Numbered from the stretch's first letter, positions 51,777 through 61,435 are shown. The stretch: 64,000 nt of DNA from Streptomyces sp. WAC05374 (GCF_004353505.1 NZ_SMNQ01000005.1:310001-374000); one strand, 5' to 3'. Numbers and translations are program-made. The notes: generated by a model not told the origin, from the letters alone.

Positions 51777-54743
51777 GTGCAGTTCGGGCGCTTCGGCCGC
51801 GGAAGGCGGACCGCGACGGCCGTTGCCGTCGCCGTGATCGGCGGCCTGCTGAGCGGTGCTCCCGGCGCGCTGGCCGCGCCCGGCGGGCCCGGCTCCCCCA
51901 CCACCACGGTGCCCGAGCGGGACGGCGCCGCGCTGCCCCCGGTGTGGCCCCGCCCCCAGTCGCTGCGGCCGGCCGGCGCGGCGGTGCCGCTCGGTGACGA
52001 GGTGACGGTGCTGGCGGGCGAGGACGCCGACCTGTACGCCATGACCGCGCTCGAGGGCGTGCTGCGCGACGCGGGTGTGCGGACCGTCCACAGCGGGCGG
52101 GACGGGCGGGGGCCGGTGGTGCTGTTGGGCGGTACCGGCGCGCGGAACGCGCTGCGCGCCCTGCGCGCGCCCGAGCGCGGTGACCTGCCGTCGGGCGGGT
52201 ACCGCATCGCGACCGGCCGGTTCGAGGGCCGTGACACGGTCGCCGTGGACGGTGTCGGCGCGGACGGGCTGTTCCACGCCGTCCAGACGCTGCGCCAGCT
52301 CATAGCCGGGGACCGGGCGGTGCCCGGCGTCCTCGTGCGCGACTGGCCCGGTACCGCCGTGCGGGGCATGACGGAAGGTTTCTACGGCCGGCCGTGGAGC
52401 CACGAACAGCGGCTTTCGCAGCTCGACTTCATGGGCCGCACCAAGCAGAACCGGTACCTCTACGCCCCCGGTGACGACCCGTACCGGCAGGCGCAGTGGC
52501 GCGACCCCTACCCGGCCGCCCAGCGGGCGGAGTTCCGGGAGCTGGCCGAGCGTGCCCGGCGCAACCACGTGACCCTCGCGTGGGCGGTGGCGCCCGCCCA
52601 GTCGATGTGCCTGGCCTCGCAGGACGACCTGGCGGCGCTCAAGCGCAAGGTCGACGCCATGTACGCGCTGGGGGTGCGCGCCTTCCAGGTGCAGTTCCAG
52701 GACGCCTCCTACGACGAGTGGCACTGCTCCAGGGACGCCGACACCTTCGGATCCGGCCCCGCCTCGGCGGCCCGGGCGCACGCGCGCGTGGCGACGGAAC
52801 TGGCACGGCACCTGGCCGGCCGGTACCCGGACGCCGAGCCGCTGACGCTGATGCCGACCGAGTACTACCAGGACGGCGCCACCGACTACCGCACGGCGCT
52901 CGCCGCCGAGCTGGACGACCGGGTGCAGGTGGCGTGGACGGGGGTCGGCGTCGTCCCCCGCACGATCACCGGCCGTGAACTGGCGGGCGCGCGGGACGTG
53001 TTCGGGCACCCGCTGGTCACCATGGACAACTACCCGGTCAACGACTACGCGCAGGACCGTATCTTCCTGGGCCCCTACATGGGCCGCGAGCCGGCCGTGG
53101 CGGCCGGTTCCGCCGCCCTGCTGGCCAACGCCATGGAGCAGGCGGCCGCGTCCCGCATCCCCGTCTTCACGGCCGCCGACTACGCCTGGAACCCGAAGGG
53201 CTACCGGCCCGCCGAGTCCTGGCACGCGGCGCTGAGCGACCTGGCGGGGGGCGACCCGAAGGCGCGTGAGGCGCTGCACGCCCTCGCCGGCAACGACGCC
53301 TCCTCGATACTCAGCCGCACCGAGTCGGCGTACCTGCGGCCGCTGCTGGCCGGCTTCTGGCGCACCCGGGCGAGCACGACCGCCGACGCGGCGGCCCGCG
53401 ACCGGGCGGCGGGCGAACTGCGGGCGGCGTTCACCGTGATGCGCCAGGCGCCCGAGCGGCTGACCGGCGCGGCGGACGGCCTGCTGGACGACGAGGTGAG
53501 GCCGTGGCTGGAGCAGCTCGCGCGGTACGGCCGCGCGGGCGAGGCGGCCGTCGACATGCTCCAGGCGCAGGCGCGGGGCGACGGCGCGGCGGCGTGGCGG
53601 GCCTCGCTGGAGCTGGAGCCGCTGCGGGCGGAGCTGGCGTCCAGCCCGGTGACGGTCGGCGAGGGCGTGCTCGACCCGTTCCTGTCCCGGGCCGTCAAGG
53701 AGGCGGCCCGGTGGACGGGCGCGGCGCGCGGGGCGGGCACCGTGGAGCGGGAGAACGGGGCGTACACCGTGCGCCTGGACCGGGCGCGGCCGCTGGACAC
53801 GGTCACCGCGATGACGGTGCGCCCCGCAGACGGCTCCGTCGAGGCGCACGTACCGGGCGAGGGGTGGCGGCGGCTGGGGGCCCTCGCGGCGAGCGGCTGG
53901 ACGCAGGCGGCCGTGCGGGGCCTGGCCGCCGACGCCGTGCGGATCACCTGGACCGGCCCGTCCCCCGGCGTGCGGGGCCTGGTCCCGTGGTTCGCGGACG
54001 AGCCGCAGGCCCGGCTGGAGCTGCCGCACACGGAGGCGGACGCGGTGATCGGCGGCGCCCCGCGCCGGGTGAACGCGGTGCTGGCCGCCCAGCGGCCCGG
54101 CGAGGTGCACGGCGCCCTGACGGCGAAGGCCCCGAAGGGCCTGAAGGTCACGGTCCCGAAGCGGACCACCGTCCCGCGCGGCCTGGCCGCCACCGTCCCG
54201 GTCGACATCACCGTCCCGGCGGGCACCCCGGCGGGCGACTATCAGGTGCCCCTGTCCTTCGCCGGCCAGGAGCGCACGCTCACCGTCCGCGCGTACCCGG
54301 CGACGGGCGGCCCGGATCTGGCGCGCACGGCGCGGGCGACCTCGTCGGGCGACGAGACCCCCGACTTCCCCGCCTCGGCGGCGCTGGACGGTGATCCGGC
54401 CACCCGCTGGTCCTCCCCGGCCGAGGACGGCGCCTGGTGGCAGCTCGAGCTCGCCCAGCCGGTCCGGCTCGGGCAGGTCGTCCTGCACTGGCAGGACGCC
54501 CACGCGAGCCGGTACCGCATCCAGGTCTCGGCGGACGGCCGCACCTGGCGCACGGCGGCGACCGTCCGGGACGGCAAGGGCGGCCGCGAGGCGGTCCGCA
54601 TGGATGCCCCGGGCACCCGCTTCGTCCGCGTCCAGGGCGACGCCCGTGCCACGGAGTACGGCTACTCGCTGTTCACGGTCGAGGCCTACGCGGTGACGGC
54701 CCCGCCTCCCCCGGGGGCCCCCGCCGGGGCGCCTGGCGAGTGA
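51777..54743 (+). CDS. Secreted GH84-family beta-N-acetylhexosaminidase-like protein with CBM32-like tail
   Basis: A 988-residue exported glycosidase precursor. Signal peptide RRTATAVAVAVIGGLLSGAPGALA. A GH20b-like N-domain precedes the GH84 barrel with RGMTEGFYGRPWSHEQRL and YLYAPGDDPY. Where GH84 enzymes have the catalytic Asp-Asp pair, this protein has FQDAS (Gln308-Asp309), so the residue that polarises the substrate acetamido group is replaced. A helical domain, a NEW3-like beta domain and a discoidin (CBM32) domain end the protein (ATRWSSPAEDGAWWQLEL). GTG at 51777 follows AGGGGAG. Expected to act on GlcNAc-containing glycans if active. Confidence 0.9.
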   Translation: MQFGRFGRGRRTATAVAVAVIGGLLSGAPGALAAPGGPGSPTTTVPERDGAALPPVWPRPQSLRPAGAAVPLGDEVTVLAGEDADLYAMTALEGVLRDAGVRTVHSGRDGRGPVVLLGGTGARNALRALRAPERGDLPSGGYRIATGRFEGRDTVAVDGVGADGLFHAVQTLRQLIAGDRAVPGVLVRDWPGTAVRGMTEGFYGRPWSHEQRLSQLDFMGRTKQNRYLYAPGDDPYRQAQWRDPYPAAQRAEFRELAERARRNHVTLAWAVAPAQSMCLASQDDLAALKRKVDAMYALGVRAFQVQFQDASYDEWHCSRDADTFGSGPASAARAHARVATELARHLAGRYPDAEPLTLMPTEYYQDGATDYRTALAAELDDRVQVAWTGVGVVPRTITGRELAGARDVFGHPLVTMDNYPVNDYAQDRIFLGPYMGREPAVAAGSAALLANAMEQAAASRIPVFTAADYAWNPKGYRPAESWHAALSDLAGGDPKAREALHALAGNDASSILSRTESAYLRPLLAGFWRTRASTTADAAARDRAAGELRAAFTVMRQAPERLTGAADGLLDDEVRPWLEQLARYGRAGEAAVDMLQAQARGDGAAAWRASLELEPLRAELASSPVTVGEGVLDPFLSRAVKEAARWTGAARGAGTVERENGAYTVRLDRARPLDTVTAMTVRPADGSVEAHVPGEGWRRLGALAASGWTQAAVRGLAADAVRITWTGPSPGVRGLVPWFADEPQARLELPHTEADAVIGGAPRRVNAVLAAQRPGEVHGALTAKAPKGLKVTVPKRTTVPRGLAATVPVDITVPAGTPAGDYQVPLSFAGQERTLTVRAYPATGGPDLARTARATSSGDETPDFPASAALDGDPATRWSSPAEDGAWWQLELAQPVRLGQVVLHWQDAHASRYRIQVSADGRTWRTAATVRDGKGGREAVRMDAPGTRFVRVQGDARATEYGYSLFTVEAYAVTAPPPPGAPAGAPGE

Positions 54744-54809
54744 GGCGCAGGGGCGGCCCGGCAGTCGGGTCGCTCCCGGTTCCTGGCGGCGAGTGAGGCG
54801 AAGGGGCGC
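54735..54809. repeat. Direct repeat spanning the GH84 gene stop codon
   Basis: GGCGAGTGAGGCGCAGGGGCG at 54735-54755 recurs as GGCGAGTGAGGCGAAGGGGCG at 54788-54808, 53 bases apart, one mismatch. The first copy carries the stop codon. Confidence 0.8.
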
Positions 54810-54912
54810 GGCTGTGCCGAAAGGGAGAGCGCGCGGAGGGCCCGAGGCACGAGGGACCGAGCACGATCGACCGTCGACACAGCCTCAGGCGCCCCGGAGC
54901 CGAACCGAGCCT

Positions 54913-55446
54913 TTAAGAAACCCTGTCGATGCGGGCCATCGCGTCCTCCGCGCCGTACGGCTGGAGGTAGGGCAGCCAGCGCGGGTCCCGGTGCCCGGTG
55001 CCGATGATGCGCCAGGCCAGGCCGGTCGGCGGGGCGGGCTGCTGGTGGAGCCGCCAGCCCAGCTCGCGCAGGTGCCGGTCGGCCTTCACGTGGTTGCAGC
55101 GGCGGCAGGCCGCCACGACGTTCTCCCAGGCGTGCTGTCCGCCTCGGCTGCGCGGCACGACGTGGTCGACGCTGGTTGCGACGCCACCGCAGTACATGCA
55201 ACGCCCGCCGTCGCGGGCGAAGAGGGCTTTGCGGGTCAGAGGAACGGGCCCCCGGTAGGGGACCCGTACGAACCGTTTGAGGCGGACCACACTGGGGGCG
55301 GCGATGACGCGGGTCGCACTGTGCATGAAGGCGCCGGATTCCTCGAGGGAGATGGCCTTGTTCTCCAGGACGAGGACGAGCGCGCGGCGGAGCGGTACGA
55401 CGCCGAGGGGCTCGTACGACGCGTTGAGGACCAGGACATGCGGCAC
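54913..55446 (-). CDS. HNH endonuclease-family protein
   Basis: A 177-residue protein. The HNH motif lies at about 100-140: CMYCGGVATSVDHVVPRSRGGQHAWENVVAACRRCNHVKADR, with two CxxC zinc pairs, the DH metal residues and the Asn. The N-terminal part (VLVLNASYEPLGVVPLRRALVLVLENKAI) is conserved in actinobacterial housekeeping HNH proteins, so a mobile element origin is unlikely. GTG at 55446 has AAGGAGG five bases upstream. The DNA substrate is unknown. Confidence 0.9.
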   Translation of the reverse strand: MPHVLVLNASYEPLGVVPLRRALVLVLENKAISLEESGAFMHSATRVIAAPSVVRLKRFVRVPYRGPVPLTRKALFARDGGRCMYCGGVATSVDHVVPRSRGGQHAWENVVAACRRCNHVKADRHLRELGWRLHQQPAPPTGLAWRIIGTGHRDPRWLPYLQPYGAEDAMARIDRVS

Positions 55447-55681
55447 GGATGCCTCCTTGTACGCCGGCGGCGCGTGGCTCGCGCCGGGACGATCTGCTCT
55501 CAGTCTCTCCTCATGCCAGGTCGAAGCGCCACCACGTACCGGTAACGGGCCCGAAGTGTTTTCGACCACACCCGGATCATCCCCAGGTGAGACGCACCTC
55601 TCCCTCGAACATGGCAACGAACCACCCTCGATGAGCCGTTAAATGTAATTGGTCCGCTTGTCCATCCTGGAGGTTCCCGCC

Positions 55682-56746
55682 GTGCTCTGGTCCGCCGTTC
55701 CGGCCGCCGACCCCACACCCGCGCCGGTGTCGCTCGACGAGGCCGCCAAGCAGGCCGGTGAGGCCGCCGGCTGGGTGGAACAGAACTGGTCCACCTGGCT
55801 GAGCACGGGTCTGCGCATCCTGCTGATCCTGGCCGTGGCGGTCGTGCTGCGGCATCTGGTGCGCCGGGCGCTGACCAAGCTGATAGAGCGGATGAACCGC
55901 AGTGCCCAGGCGGTCGAGGGCTCGGCCCTGGGCGGTCTGCTGGTGAACGCGGAGCGGCGCCGGCAGCGCTCGGAGGCCATCGGTTCGGTGCTCCGCTCCG
56001 TCGCCTCGTTCCTGATCATGGGCACCGCCGGGCTGATGATCCTCGGCGCCTTCAACGTGAACCTGGCGCCGCTGCTGGCCTCGGCCGGTGTCGCCGGTGT
56101 CGCCATCGGTTTCGGTGCCCGCAACCTGGTCACGGACTTCCTCTCCGGCGTCTTCATGATCCTGGAGGACCAGTACGGGGTCGGTGACTCGGTCGACGCG
56201 GGGGTGGCGTCCGGCGAGGTGATCGAGGTGGGCCTGCGCGTGACGAAGCTGCGCGGCGACAACGGTGAGATCTGGTACGTCCGCAACGGCGAGATCAAGC
56301 GGATCGGCAACCTGAGCCAGGGCTGGTCCACCGCGACGGTCGACGTGACGGTCCGCCCGACCGAGGACCTGGACCGGGTCCGCGCGGTGATCACGGAGGT
56401 CGGCGAGGACATGGCCAAGGAAGAGCCCTGGAACGAGCGCCTGTGGGGCCCGGTCGAGGTCCTGGGCCTCAACGAGGTGCTGCTGGACTCCATGACGATC
56501 CGCCTGTCGGCCAAGACGATGCCGGGCAAGTCGCTCGGCGTGGAGCGCGAGCTGCGCTGGCGCATCAAGCGGGCCTTCGACGAGGTGGGCATCCGGATCG
56601 TGGGCGGCCTGCCGGCGGCCCCGTCGGAGGACTCGCCCGCCGACCCGACGGCGGGCATGGCGCCTCCGTCGGCGTTCGCCTCCACCACCTCCCCCCAGTC
56701 GGTGGCGGCGACCCCGCTGACGCCCCCGCCGAACCTGACGAAGTAG
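55682..56746 (+). CDS. MscS-family mechanosensitive ion channel
   Basis: Opens under membrane tension to release solutes on osmotic downshock. 354 residues with helices at about 40-58, 95-115 and 120-140. The pore-lining helix and beta domain signature is LASAGVAGVAIGFGARNLVTDFLSGVFMILEDQYGVGD, then YVRNGEIKRIGNLSQGW. The C-terminal 60 residues are Pro/Ser/Thr-rich and disordered. GTG at 55682 is chosen for GGAGG eight bases upstream; a TTG at 55649 in frame is less likely. Ends at a strong terminator. Confidence 0.9.
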   Translation: MLWSAVPAADPTPAPVSLDEAAKQAGEAAGWVEQNWSTWLSTGLRILLILAVAVVLRHLVRRALTKLIERMNRSAQAVEGSALGGLLVNAERRRQRSEAIGSVLRSVASFLIMGTAGLMILGAFNVNLAPLLASAGVAGVAIGFGARNLVTDFLSGVFMILEDQYGVGDSVDAGVASGEVIEVGLRVTKLRGDNGEIWYVRNGEIKRIGNLSQGWSTATVDVTVRPTEDLDRVRAVITEVGEDMAKEEPWNERLWGPVEVLGLNEVLLDSMTIRLSAKTMPGKSLGVERELRWRIKRAFDEVGIRIVGGLPAAPSEDSPADPTAGMAPPSAFASTTSPQSVAATPLTPPPNLTK

Positions 56747-56768
56747 GGCCCGCATCGGAGCAGGCCGC

Positions 56769-56805
56769 GAAGGGCGCCCCCGCCATGACGGCGGGGGCGC
56801 CCTTC
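56769..56805 (+). terminator. Terminator of the mscS gene
   Basis: Perfect 16-bp arms GAAGGGCGCCCCCGCC (56769-56784) and complement (56790-56805), loop ATGAC. Confidence 0.92.
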
Positions 56806-56827
56806 GTCGTACCCGGGCGCGCGGGTC

Positions 56828-56889
56828 TTGACGGGCTCCTGACATGCGGCCTACCGTCCGTCTCGGCAACGCAATAGGAAAGTTTCCTA
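56828..56889 (+). promoter_or_regulatory. Promoter and operator of the ROK-ABC-GH4 operon
   Basis: TTGACG (56828-56833), 18 bases, TACCGT (56852-56857) form a good promoter. TAGGAAA-G-TTTCCTA (56875-56889) is a perfect 15-bp palindrome just downstream of the expected start, the type of site bound by actinobacterial ROK repressors. Confidence 0.8.
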
Positions 56890-56915
56890 ACAGAGGCAGG
56901 GCAGGTGCGTCCCTC

Positions 56916-58154
56916 GTGACCGGAGCCGCCGGAACCACTCCCGGCACGCCGCGCGTGCTGCGGGCCATGAACGACCGGGCCGCCCTCGACCTGCTGCTGG
57001 AGCACGGCCCCCTGTCCCGGACGCGCATCGGGAAGCTGACCGGCCTGTCCAAGCCGACCGCGTCGCAGCTCCTGGCCCGGCTGGAGGCGGCGGGCCTGGT
57101 GGTGGCGACCGGGGTGACCGAGGGCCGCCCGGGACCGAACGCCCAGCTCTACGCCGTCAACGCGCGGGCCGCGTACGCCGCAGGGCTGGACGTGACCCCG
57201 CGCCGCATCCGCGCGGCCGTCGCCGACGTGACCGGCGCGGTGGCCGGGGAGTTCGATCTGGCGACCCCGCAGCGGCCCGCCGGGGACGCCGTACGGCAGG
57301 TGACCGAGGCACTGGACGGGGCCGTGAAGGCGGCCGGGATCACCCGGGCCGAGGTGCACCGGCTGGTCATCGGGACGCCGGGCGCGTTCGACCCGTCGAC
57401 CGGCCGGCTGCGGTACGCCTCCCACCTGCCCGGCTGGCACTCCCCCACGCTCCTGGACGAGCTGGCGGCGGCGCTCCCGATGCCGGTCGAGTACGAGAAC
57501 GACGTGAACCTGGTGGCGGTGGCCGAGCAGCGGCTGGGGGCGGCCCGGGGGCACACGGACTTCGTCCTGCTCTGGAACGAGGAGGGCCTGGGCGCCGCCC
57601 TCGTGCTCGGCGGGCGGCTGCACCGGGGGTTCACCGGAGGCGCCGGCGAGGTCGGCTTCCTGCCCGTGCCGGGCACGCCGCTGGTGCGGCAGGTCGCCAA
57701 GGCGGGCAGCGGCGGCTTCCAGGAGCTGGCCGGCGCGCAGGTGCTGCCCCGGCTGGCCCGCGAGTACGGCATCGAGGACGTTCCGCGCGGCGGGCGCGGG
57801 GAGCGCGGCGAGCACGCCGAGGTCGCGGCCGCGCTGCTGGCCCGGGCGGCGGCCGCGCCGGACGCGGGGCCGCACCACCGGCTCCTCGACGCCTACGCGA
57901 CCGGCCTGGCCACCGGTCTCGCCTCGCTGGTCGCGGTCCTCGACCCCGAGCTGGTGGTGCTGTCCGGCGAGGTGATCGTCGCCGGGGGCGAGGCGCTGCG
58001 CGCCCGCGTCCAGGCCGAGCTGGGCGAGCTGGCCGCCTCCCGGCCCCGGCTCGTCATCGGCGGCGTACAGCGAAACCCGGTACTGCGCGGCGCGCTGGAG
58101 AGCGCGCTGGCCGCCACCCGCGACGAAGTCTTCGACACCTCACGCCGGAGCTAG
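56916..58154 (+). CDS. ROK-family transcriptional repressor
   Basis: A 412-residue sugar-responsive regulator. The N-terminal winged helix is LDLLLEHGPLSRTRIGKLTGLSKPTASQLLARLEAAGLV. The ROK domain has VIGTPGAFDPSTGRL, VEYENDVNLVAVAEQRLGAARG and GGAGEVGFLPV. It lacks the CxCGxxGC zinc motif and the DxGxT phosphate loop of ROK kinases, so it is a regulator, not a kinase. GTG at 56916 has a weak AGG upstream. The palindrome at 56875 lies between its promoter and start, suggesting autorepression of the whole operon. Confidence 0.92.
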   Translation: MTGAAGTTPGTPRVLRAMNDRAALDLLLEHGPLSRTRIGKLTGLSKPTASQLLARLEAAGLVVATGVTEGRPGPNAQLYAVNARAAYAAGLDVTPRRIRAAVADVTGAVAGEFDLATPQRPAGDAVRQVTEALDGAVKAAGITRAEVHRLVIGTPGAFDPSTGRLRYASHLPGWHSPTLLDELAAALPMPVEYENDVNLVAVAEQRLGAARGHTDFVLLWNEEGLGAALVLGGRLHRGFTGGAGEVGFLPVPGTPLVRQVAKAGSGGFQELAGAQVLPRLAREYGIEDVPRGGRGERGEHAEVAAALLARAAAAPDAGPHHRLLDAYATGLATGLASLVAVLDPELVVLSGEVIVAGGEALRARVQAELGELAASRPRLVIGGVQRNPVLRGALESALAATRDEVFDTSRRS

Positions 58155-58274
58155 GGCACTGAACAGCGAGCACCGGGCACCGGGCAGCGAGCCGGGGCAG
58201 CGCACAGACGGTCCGCGAGCACGGAACGACTCGCGAGCGGAGAACAGCGAACGAAGCGAACTGGGAGACACCGC

Positions 58275-59606
58275 ATGAAGCGCAGAACCGCCGCCGCAGC
58301 GCTCGCCTCGGCGGCCGCCATAGCCCTGCTCACCTCCGCCTGCACCGGATCGGCCCCGTCGGGCGCGCACGACGACCCGGACGCCGAGGTCACACTGACG
58401 TTCTGGCACGGCTGGTCGGCGCCGAACGAGGTGAAGGCGGTCGACGCCGCCATCGAGCGGTTCGAGGACGCCCACCCCAACATCACCGTGAAGGCCGTCC
58501 CCAACATCACCGACGACAAGATCCAGCAGGCGCTGCGGGCCGGCGGCTCCGGCGCCCCGGACGTCGTCTCCTCGTTCACCACCGACAACGTCGGCAAGTT
58601 CTGCTCCTCCGGCGCCTTCGCCGACCTCCAGCCGTTCATCGCCAAGTCCGGGATCGACCTGGAGAAGACGTTCGCCAAACCGCGCCTGGACTACACCCGG
58701 TTCGAGGACCGCCGCTGCGCGCTCCCGCTGCTCGGCGACGCCTACGGGCTGTACTACAACAAGGACGCCTTCCGCCGGGCGGGGATCGCGGCGCCGCCGA
58801 AGACGTGGAGCGAGTTCGACGAGGCCGCCCTGAAACTGACGGAGCCGAAGGGTGACTCGTACCAGCAGCTCGGCTTCATGCCCGTCTTCCACGGCTACGA
58901 GTCGACCCCCGGCCACCTGGTGGCCCAGTGGAGCCCGACGTACTTCGACGAGAAGGGCAGGTCGGCCGTCGCCGAGGACCCCGCGTTCGCCGCGATGTTC
59001 ACCTGGCAGAAGAACCTCATCGGCAAACTGGGCGGCTTCGAGAAGCTGGAGAGGTACCGCGGCACCTTCGGTGACGAGTGGGGGGCCAAGCACCCGTTCC
59101 ACACCGGCCAGGTCGCCATGCAGCTCGACGGCGAGTGGCGCCTGGGGATGACCACGGACGCCAAGGTGCCCTTCGAGGTGGGCGTCGCACCGCTGCCGGT
59201 CCCCGACGACCAGGCCGCCGACTACGGCAAGGGCTACCTGTCCGGGACGATCATCGGCATCGCCTCCACCAGCCCCCGGCAGAACGCCGCCTGGGAGCTG
59301 GTGAGGTACCTGACCACCGACACCGACGCCGTCGTGAACTTCGCCAACGAGCTGCGCAACGTCCCCGCCACGCACGACGCGCTCGCCTCGCCGAAGCTCA
59401 GGCTCGACCCGCGCTTCAAGACCTTCCTGGACATCGCCCGCCACCCGAAGTCCAACACCACCCCCGCCTCCGTCAACGGCGGCGCCTACCAGGTGACCCT
59501 CCAGGAGTTCGGCTACCTCCACGAGGCCGGGAAGGTGGACGACCTCCGGGCCGGGCTGGAGAGGACGGCCGCGCAGATCGACACGGACATCGAGAAGGCG
59601 AAGTGA
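58275..59606 (+). CDS. Sugar ABC transporter substrate-binding lipoprotein
   Basis: A 443-residue extracellular binding protein. Lipobox LLTSAC gives a lipid-anchored Cys at about position 23. Family 1 solute-binding pattern: VTLTFWHGWSAPNEVKAVDAAIERFEDAHPNITVK, then PLLGDAYGLYYNKDAFRRAGI. The sugar is not determined; neighbours point to a beta-glucoside or amino-sugar disaccharide. The preceding 120 bases are GC-rich with short repeats (AACAGCGA twice) and show no separate operator. Its stop overlaps the next gene by GTGA. Confidence 0.93.
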   Translation: MKRRTAAAALASAAAIALLTSACTGSAPSGAHDDPDAEVTLTFWHGWSAPNEVKAVDAAIERFEDAHPNITVKAVPNITDDKIQQALRAGGSGAPDVVSSFTTDNVGKFCSSGAFADLQPFIAKSGIDLEKTFAKPRLDYTRFEDRRCALPLLGDAYGLYYNKDAFRRAGIAAPPKTWSEFDEAALKLTEPKGDSYQQLGFMPVFHGYESTPGHLVAQWSPTYFDEKGRSAVAEDPAFAAMFTWQKNLIGKLGGFEKLERYRGTFGDEWGAKHPFHTGQVAMQLDGEWRLGMTTDAKVPFEVGVAPLPVPDDQAADYGKGYLSGTIIGIASTSPRQNAAWELVRYLTTDTDAVVNFANELRNVPATHDALASPKLRLDPRFKTFLDIARHPKSNTTPASVNGGAYQVTLQEFGYLHEAGKVDDLRAGLERTAAQIDTDIEKAK

Positions 59607-60544
59607 CGGCGCGCACGCTGCGCGCCAGGCGCACCCGTGAGGCGCTGCGCACGGTCGCCTTCCTCTCCCCCTGGCTCGTCGGGTCCGGCGTCTTCTTCGC
59701 CTACCCGCTCGTGTCGACGGTGTACTTCTCGTTCACGCACTACGACGGGTTCGGGGTGCCCGTCTTCAACGGTCTGGAGAACTGGCGGTACGTCTTCGCC
59801 GACTACCCGGCCTTCTGGCCGTCGATGGCCAACACCCTGTGGCTGGTCGTCGTCATGGTCACCTGCCGGGTCGTCTTCGGGCTGGGCGTCGGGCTGCTGG
59901 TGACCAGGATCAGAACGGGGGCGGGCGTCTTCCGCACCCTGTTCTACCTGCCGTACCTGGCGCCGCCGGTCGCCGCCACCCTCGGTTTCGTCTTCCTGCT
60001 CAACCCGGGTACGGGACCGGTCAACGCGGTCCTCACCGACCTGGGCCTGCCGGCCCCCGGCTGGTTCACCGACCCGGCCTGGTCCAAGCCCGCCCTGACG
60101 ATGCTCGCGGTGTGGGGCGTCGGCGACCTGATGGTGATCTTCATGGCCGCCCTCCTCGACGTACCGAAGGAGCAGTACGAGGCGGCCGAGCTGGACGGGG
60201 CGTCGGCGTGGCAGCGCTTCCGGTACGTCACCCTCCCGAACATCTCGCCGATCGTGATGTTCGCCGTGGTCACCGGAGTCATCCAGACCACGCAGTACTA
60301 CACGCAGCCGCTGGTCGCCGGGAAGGTCGCCTCCGGGATCATCGGCAACAGCGGGCAGCAGTTCGAGCCGGGCTACCCGGAGAAGTCGACGCTGACGCTT
60401 CCGCAGCTCGTGTACAACCTCGGCTTCCAGCGCTTCGACTACGGATCGGCGTGTGTCGTCGCCCTGGTCCTGTTCGCTCTCTCCATGGCCTTCACGGCGC
60501 TGCTGATGCGGCGGCGCGGGGGTCTCCTCCAGGTGGGTGACTGA
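59603..60544 (+). CDS. Sugar ABC transporter permease (MalF type)
   Basis: A 313-residue inner-membrane permease with six helices. The EAA loop that docks the ATPase is EAAELDGASAWQRFRYVTLPNI (about 195-216). The GTG overlaps the binding-protein stop (GTGA). No ATPase gene is present in the operon, so the importer must borrow one, as many Streptomyces sugar importers do with MsiK. Confidence 0.93.
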   Translation: MTARTLRARRTREALRTVAFLSPWLVGSGVFFAYPLVSTVYFSFTHYDGFGVPVFNGLENWRYVFADYPAFWPSMANTLWLVVVMVTCRVVFGLGVGLLVTRIRTGAGVFRTLFYLPYLAPPVAATLGFVFLLNPGTGPVNAVLTDLGLPAPGWFTDPAWSKPALTMLAVWGVGDLMVIFMAALLDVPKEQYEAAELDGASAWQRFRYVTLPNISPIVMFAVVTGVIQTTQYYTQPLVAGKVASGIIGNSGQQFEPGYPEKSTLTLPQLVYNLGFQRFDYGSACVVALVLFALSMAFTALLMRRRGGLLQVGD

Positions 60545-60548
60545 CCGC

Positions 60549-61430
60549 ATGACGTACGCACCCGGCACACCCGCGCAGGGCCCGGCCGCCGCGCGCACGG
60601 CCCGCCGCGGGGCGGTGCTCCACTGGATCGCGGTGCACGCGCTGGGCGTGGCGGCCGCCCTGTTCTTCGTGCTGCCGTTCGTCTTCCTCTTCCTCACCTC
60701 GCTGATGAGCGACGAGCAGGCGCTCACCCGCGACCTCACCCCCGACACCTGGGAGTGGGGCAACTACCGGCGGGTGTGGGACACCCCCGGCTTCCTGACG
60801 TGGTGGCGGAACACGCTGCTGTACGCGGGGCTCGGCACCCTGCTCACCGTGGTGTCGTCCGTCCCGGTCGCCTACGCGCTCGCCAAGTTCCGCTTCCGGG
60901 GGCGGCGGCCGGCGCTGATGCTGCTGATCTCGATGATGATGCTGCCGCCGCAGGTGGTGATCATCCCGATGTACCTGTTCTGGGCCAGGGAGCTGGACCT
61001 GTCCGGCTCGGTGTGGCCGCTGATCGTCCCCATGGCGTTCGGTGACGCGTTCTCCGTCTTCCTGCTGCGGCAGTTCCTGCTCACCATCCCGGACGAGTAC
61101 CTGGACGCGGCGAGGGTCGACGGCTGCGGTGAACTGAGGACACTCCTGCGGGTGGTTCTGCCGATGGCGAGGCCGGGCATCGCGGCGATCGCGCTGTTCC
61201 AGTTCTTCTACGCCTGGAACGACTACTTCGGACCGCAGATCTACGCCTCGGAGAACCCGGCGGCGTGGACGCTGAGTTACGGCCTGGAGTCTTTCAAGGG
61301 CGCGCACCACACCGACTGGAATCTGACCATGGCCGCGACCGTCCTGGTCATGGCCCCCGTGATCCTCGTCTTCTTCTTCGCCCAGAAGGCGTTCGTCGAG
61401 GGCGTCACGCTGACCGGAGTGAAGGGCTAG
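60549..61430 (+). CDS. Sugar ABC transporter permease (MalG type)
   Basis: A 293-residue permease with six helices; EAA loop LDAARVDGCGELRTLLRVVLPMARPG (about 183-208), C-terminal helix AATVLVMAPVILVFFFAQKAFVEG. ATG at 60549 is used; a GTG at 60537, overlapping the previous stop by eight bases, is an alternative. Partner of the upstream MalF-type permease. Confidence 0.93.
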   Translation: MTYAPGTPAQGPAAARTARRGAVLHWIAVHALGVAAALFFVLPFVFLFLTSLMSDEQALTRDLTPDTWEWGNYRRVWDTPGFLTWWRNTLLYAGLGTLLTVVSSVPVAYALAKFRFRGRRPALMLLISMMMLPPQVVIIPMYLFWARELDLSGSVWPLIVPMAFGDAFSVFLLRQFLLTIPDEYLDAARVDGCGELRTLLRVVLPMARPGIAAIALFQFFYAWNDYFGPQIYASENPAAWTLSYGLESFKGAHHTDWNLTMAATVLVMAPVILVFFFAQKAFVEGVTLTGVKG

Positions 61431-61435
61431 AAACG

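Noticed and set aside
56916..58154. ROK protein as a sugar kinase
   Set aside because: It has a DNA-binding N-domain and lacks the ROK zinc motif and the DxGxT phosphate loop.
51508..58274. DasR (GlcNAc regulator) sites near the GH84 gene or the ROK operon
   Set aside because: No TGGTCTAGACCA-like sequence was seen in either upstream region.
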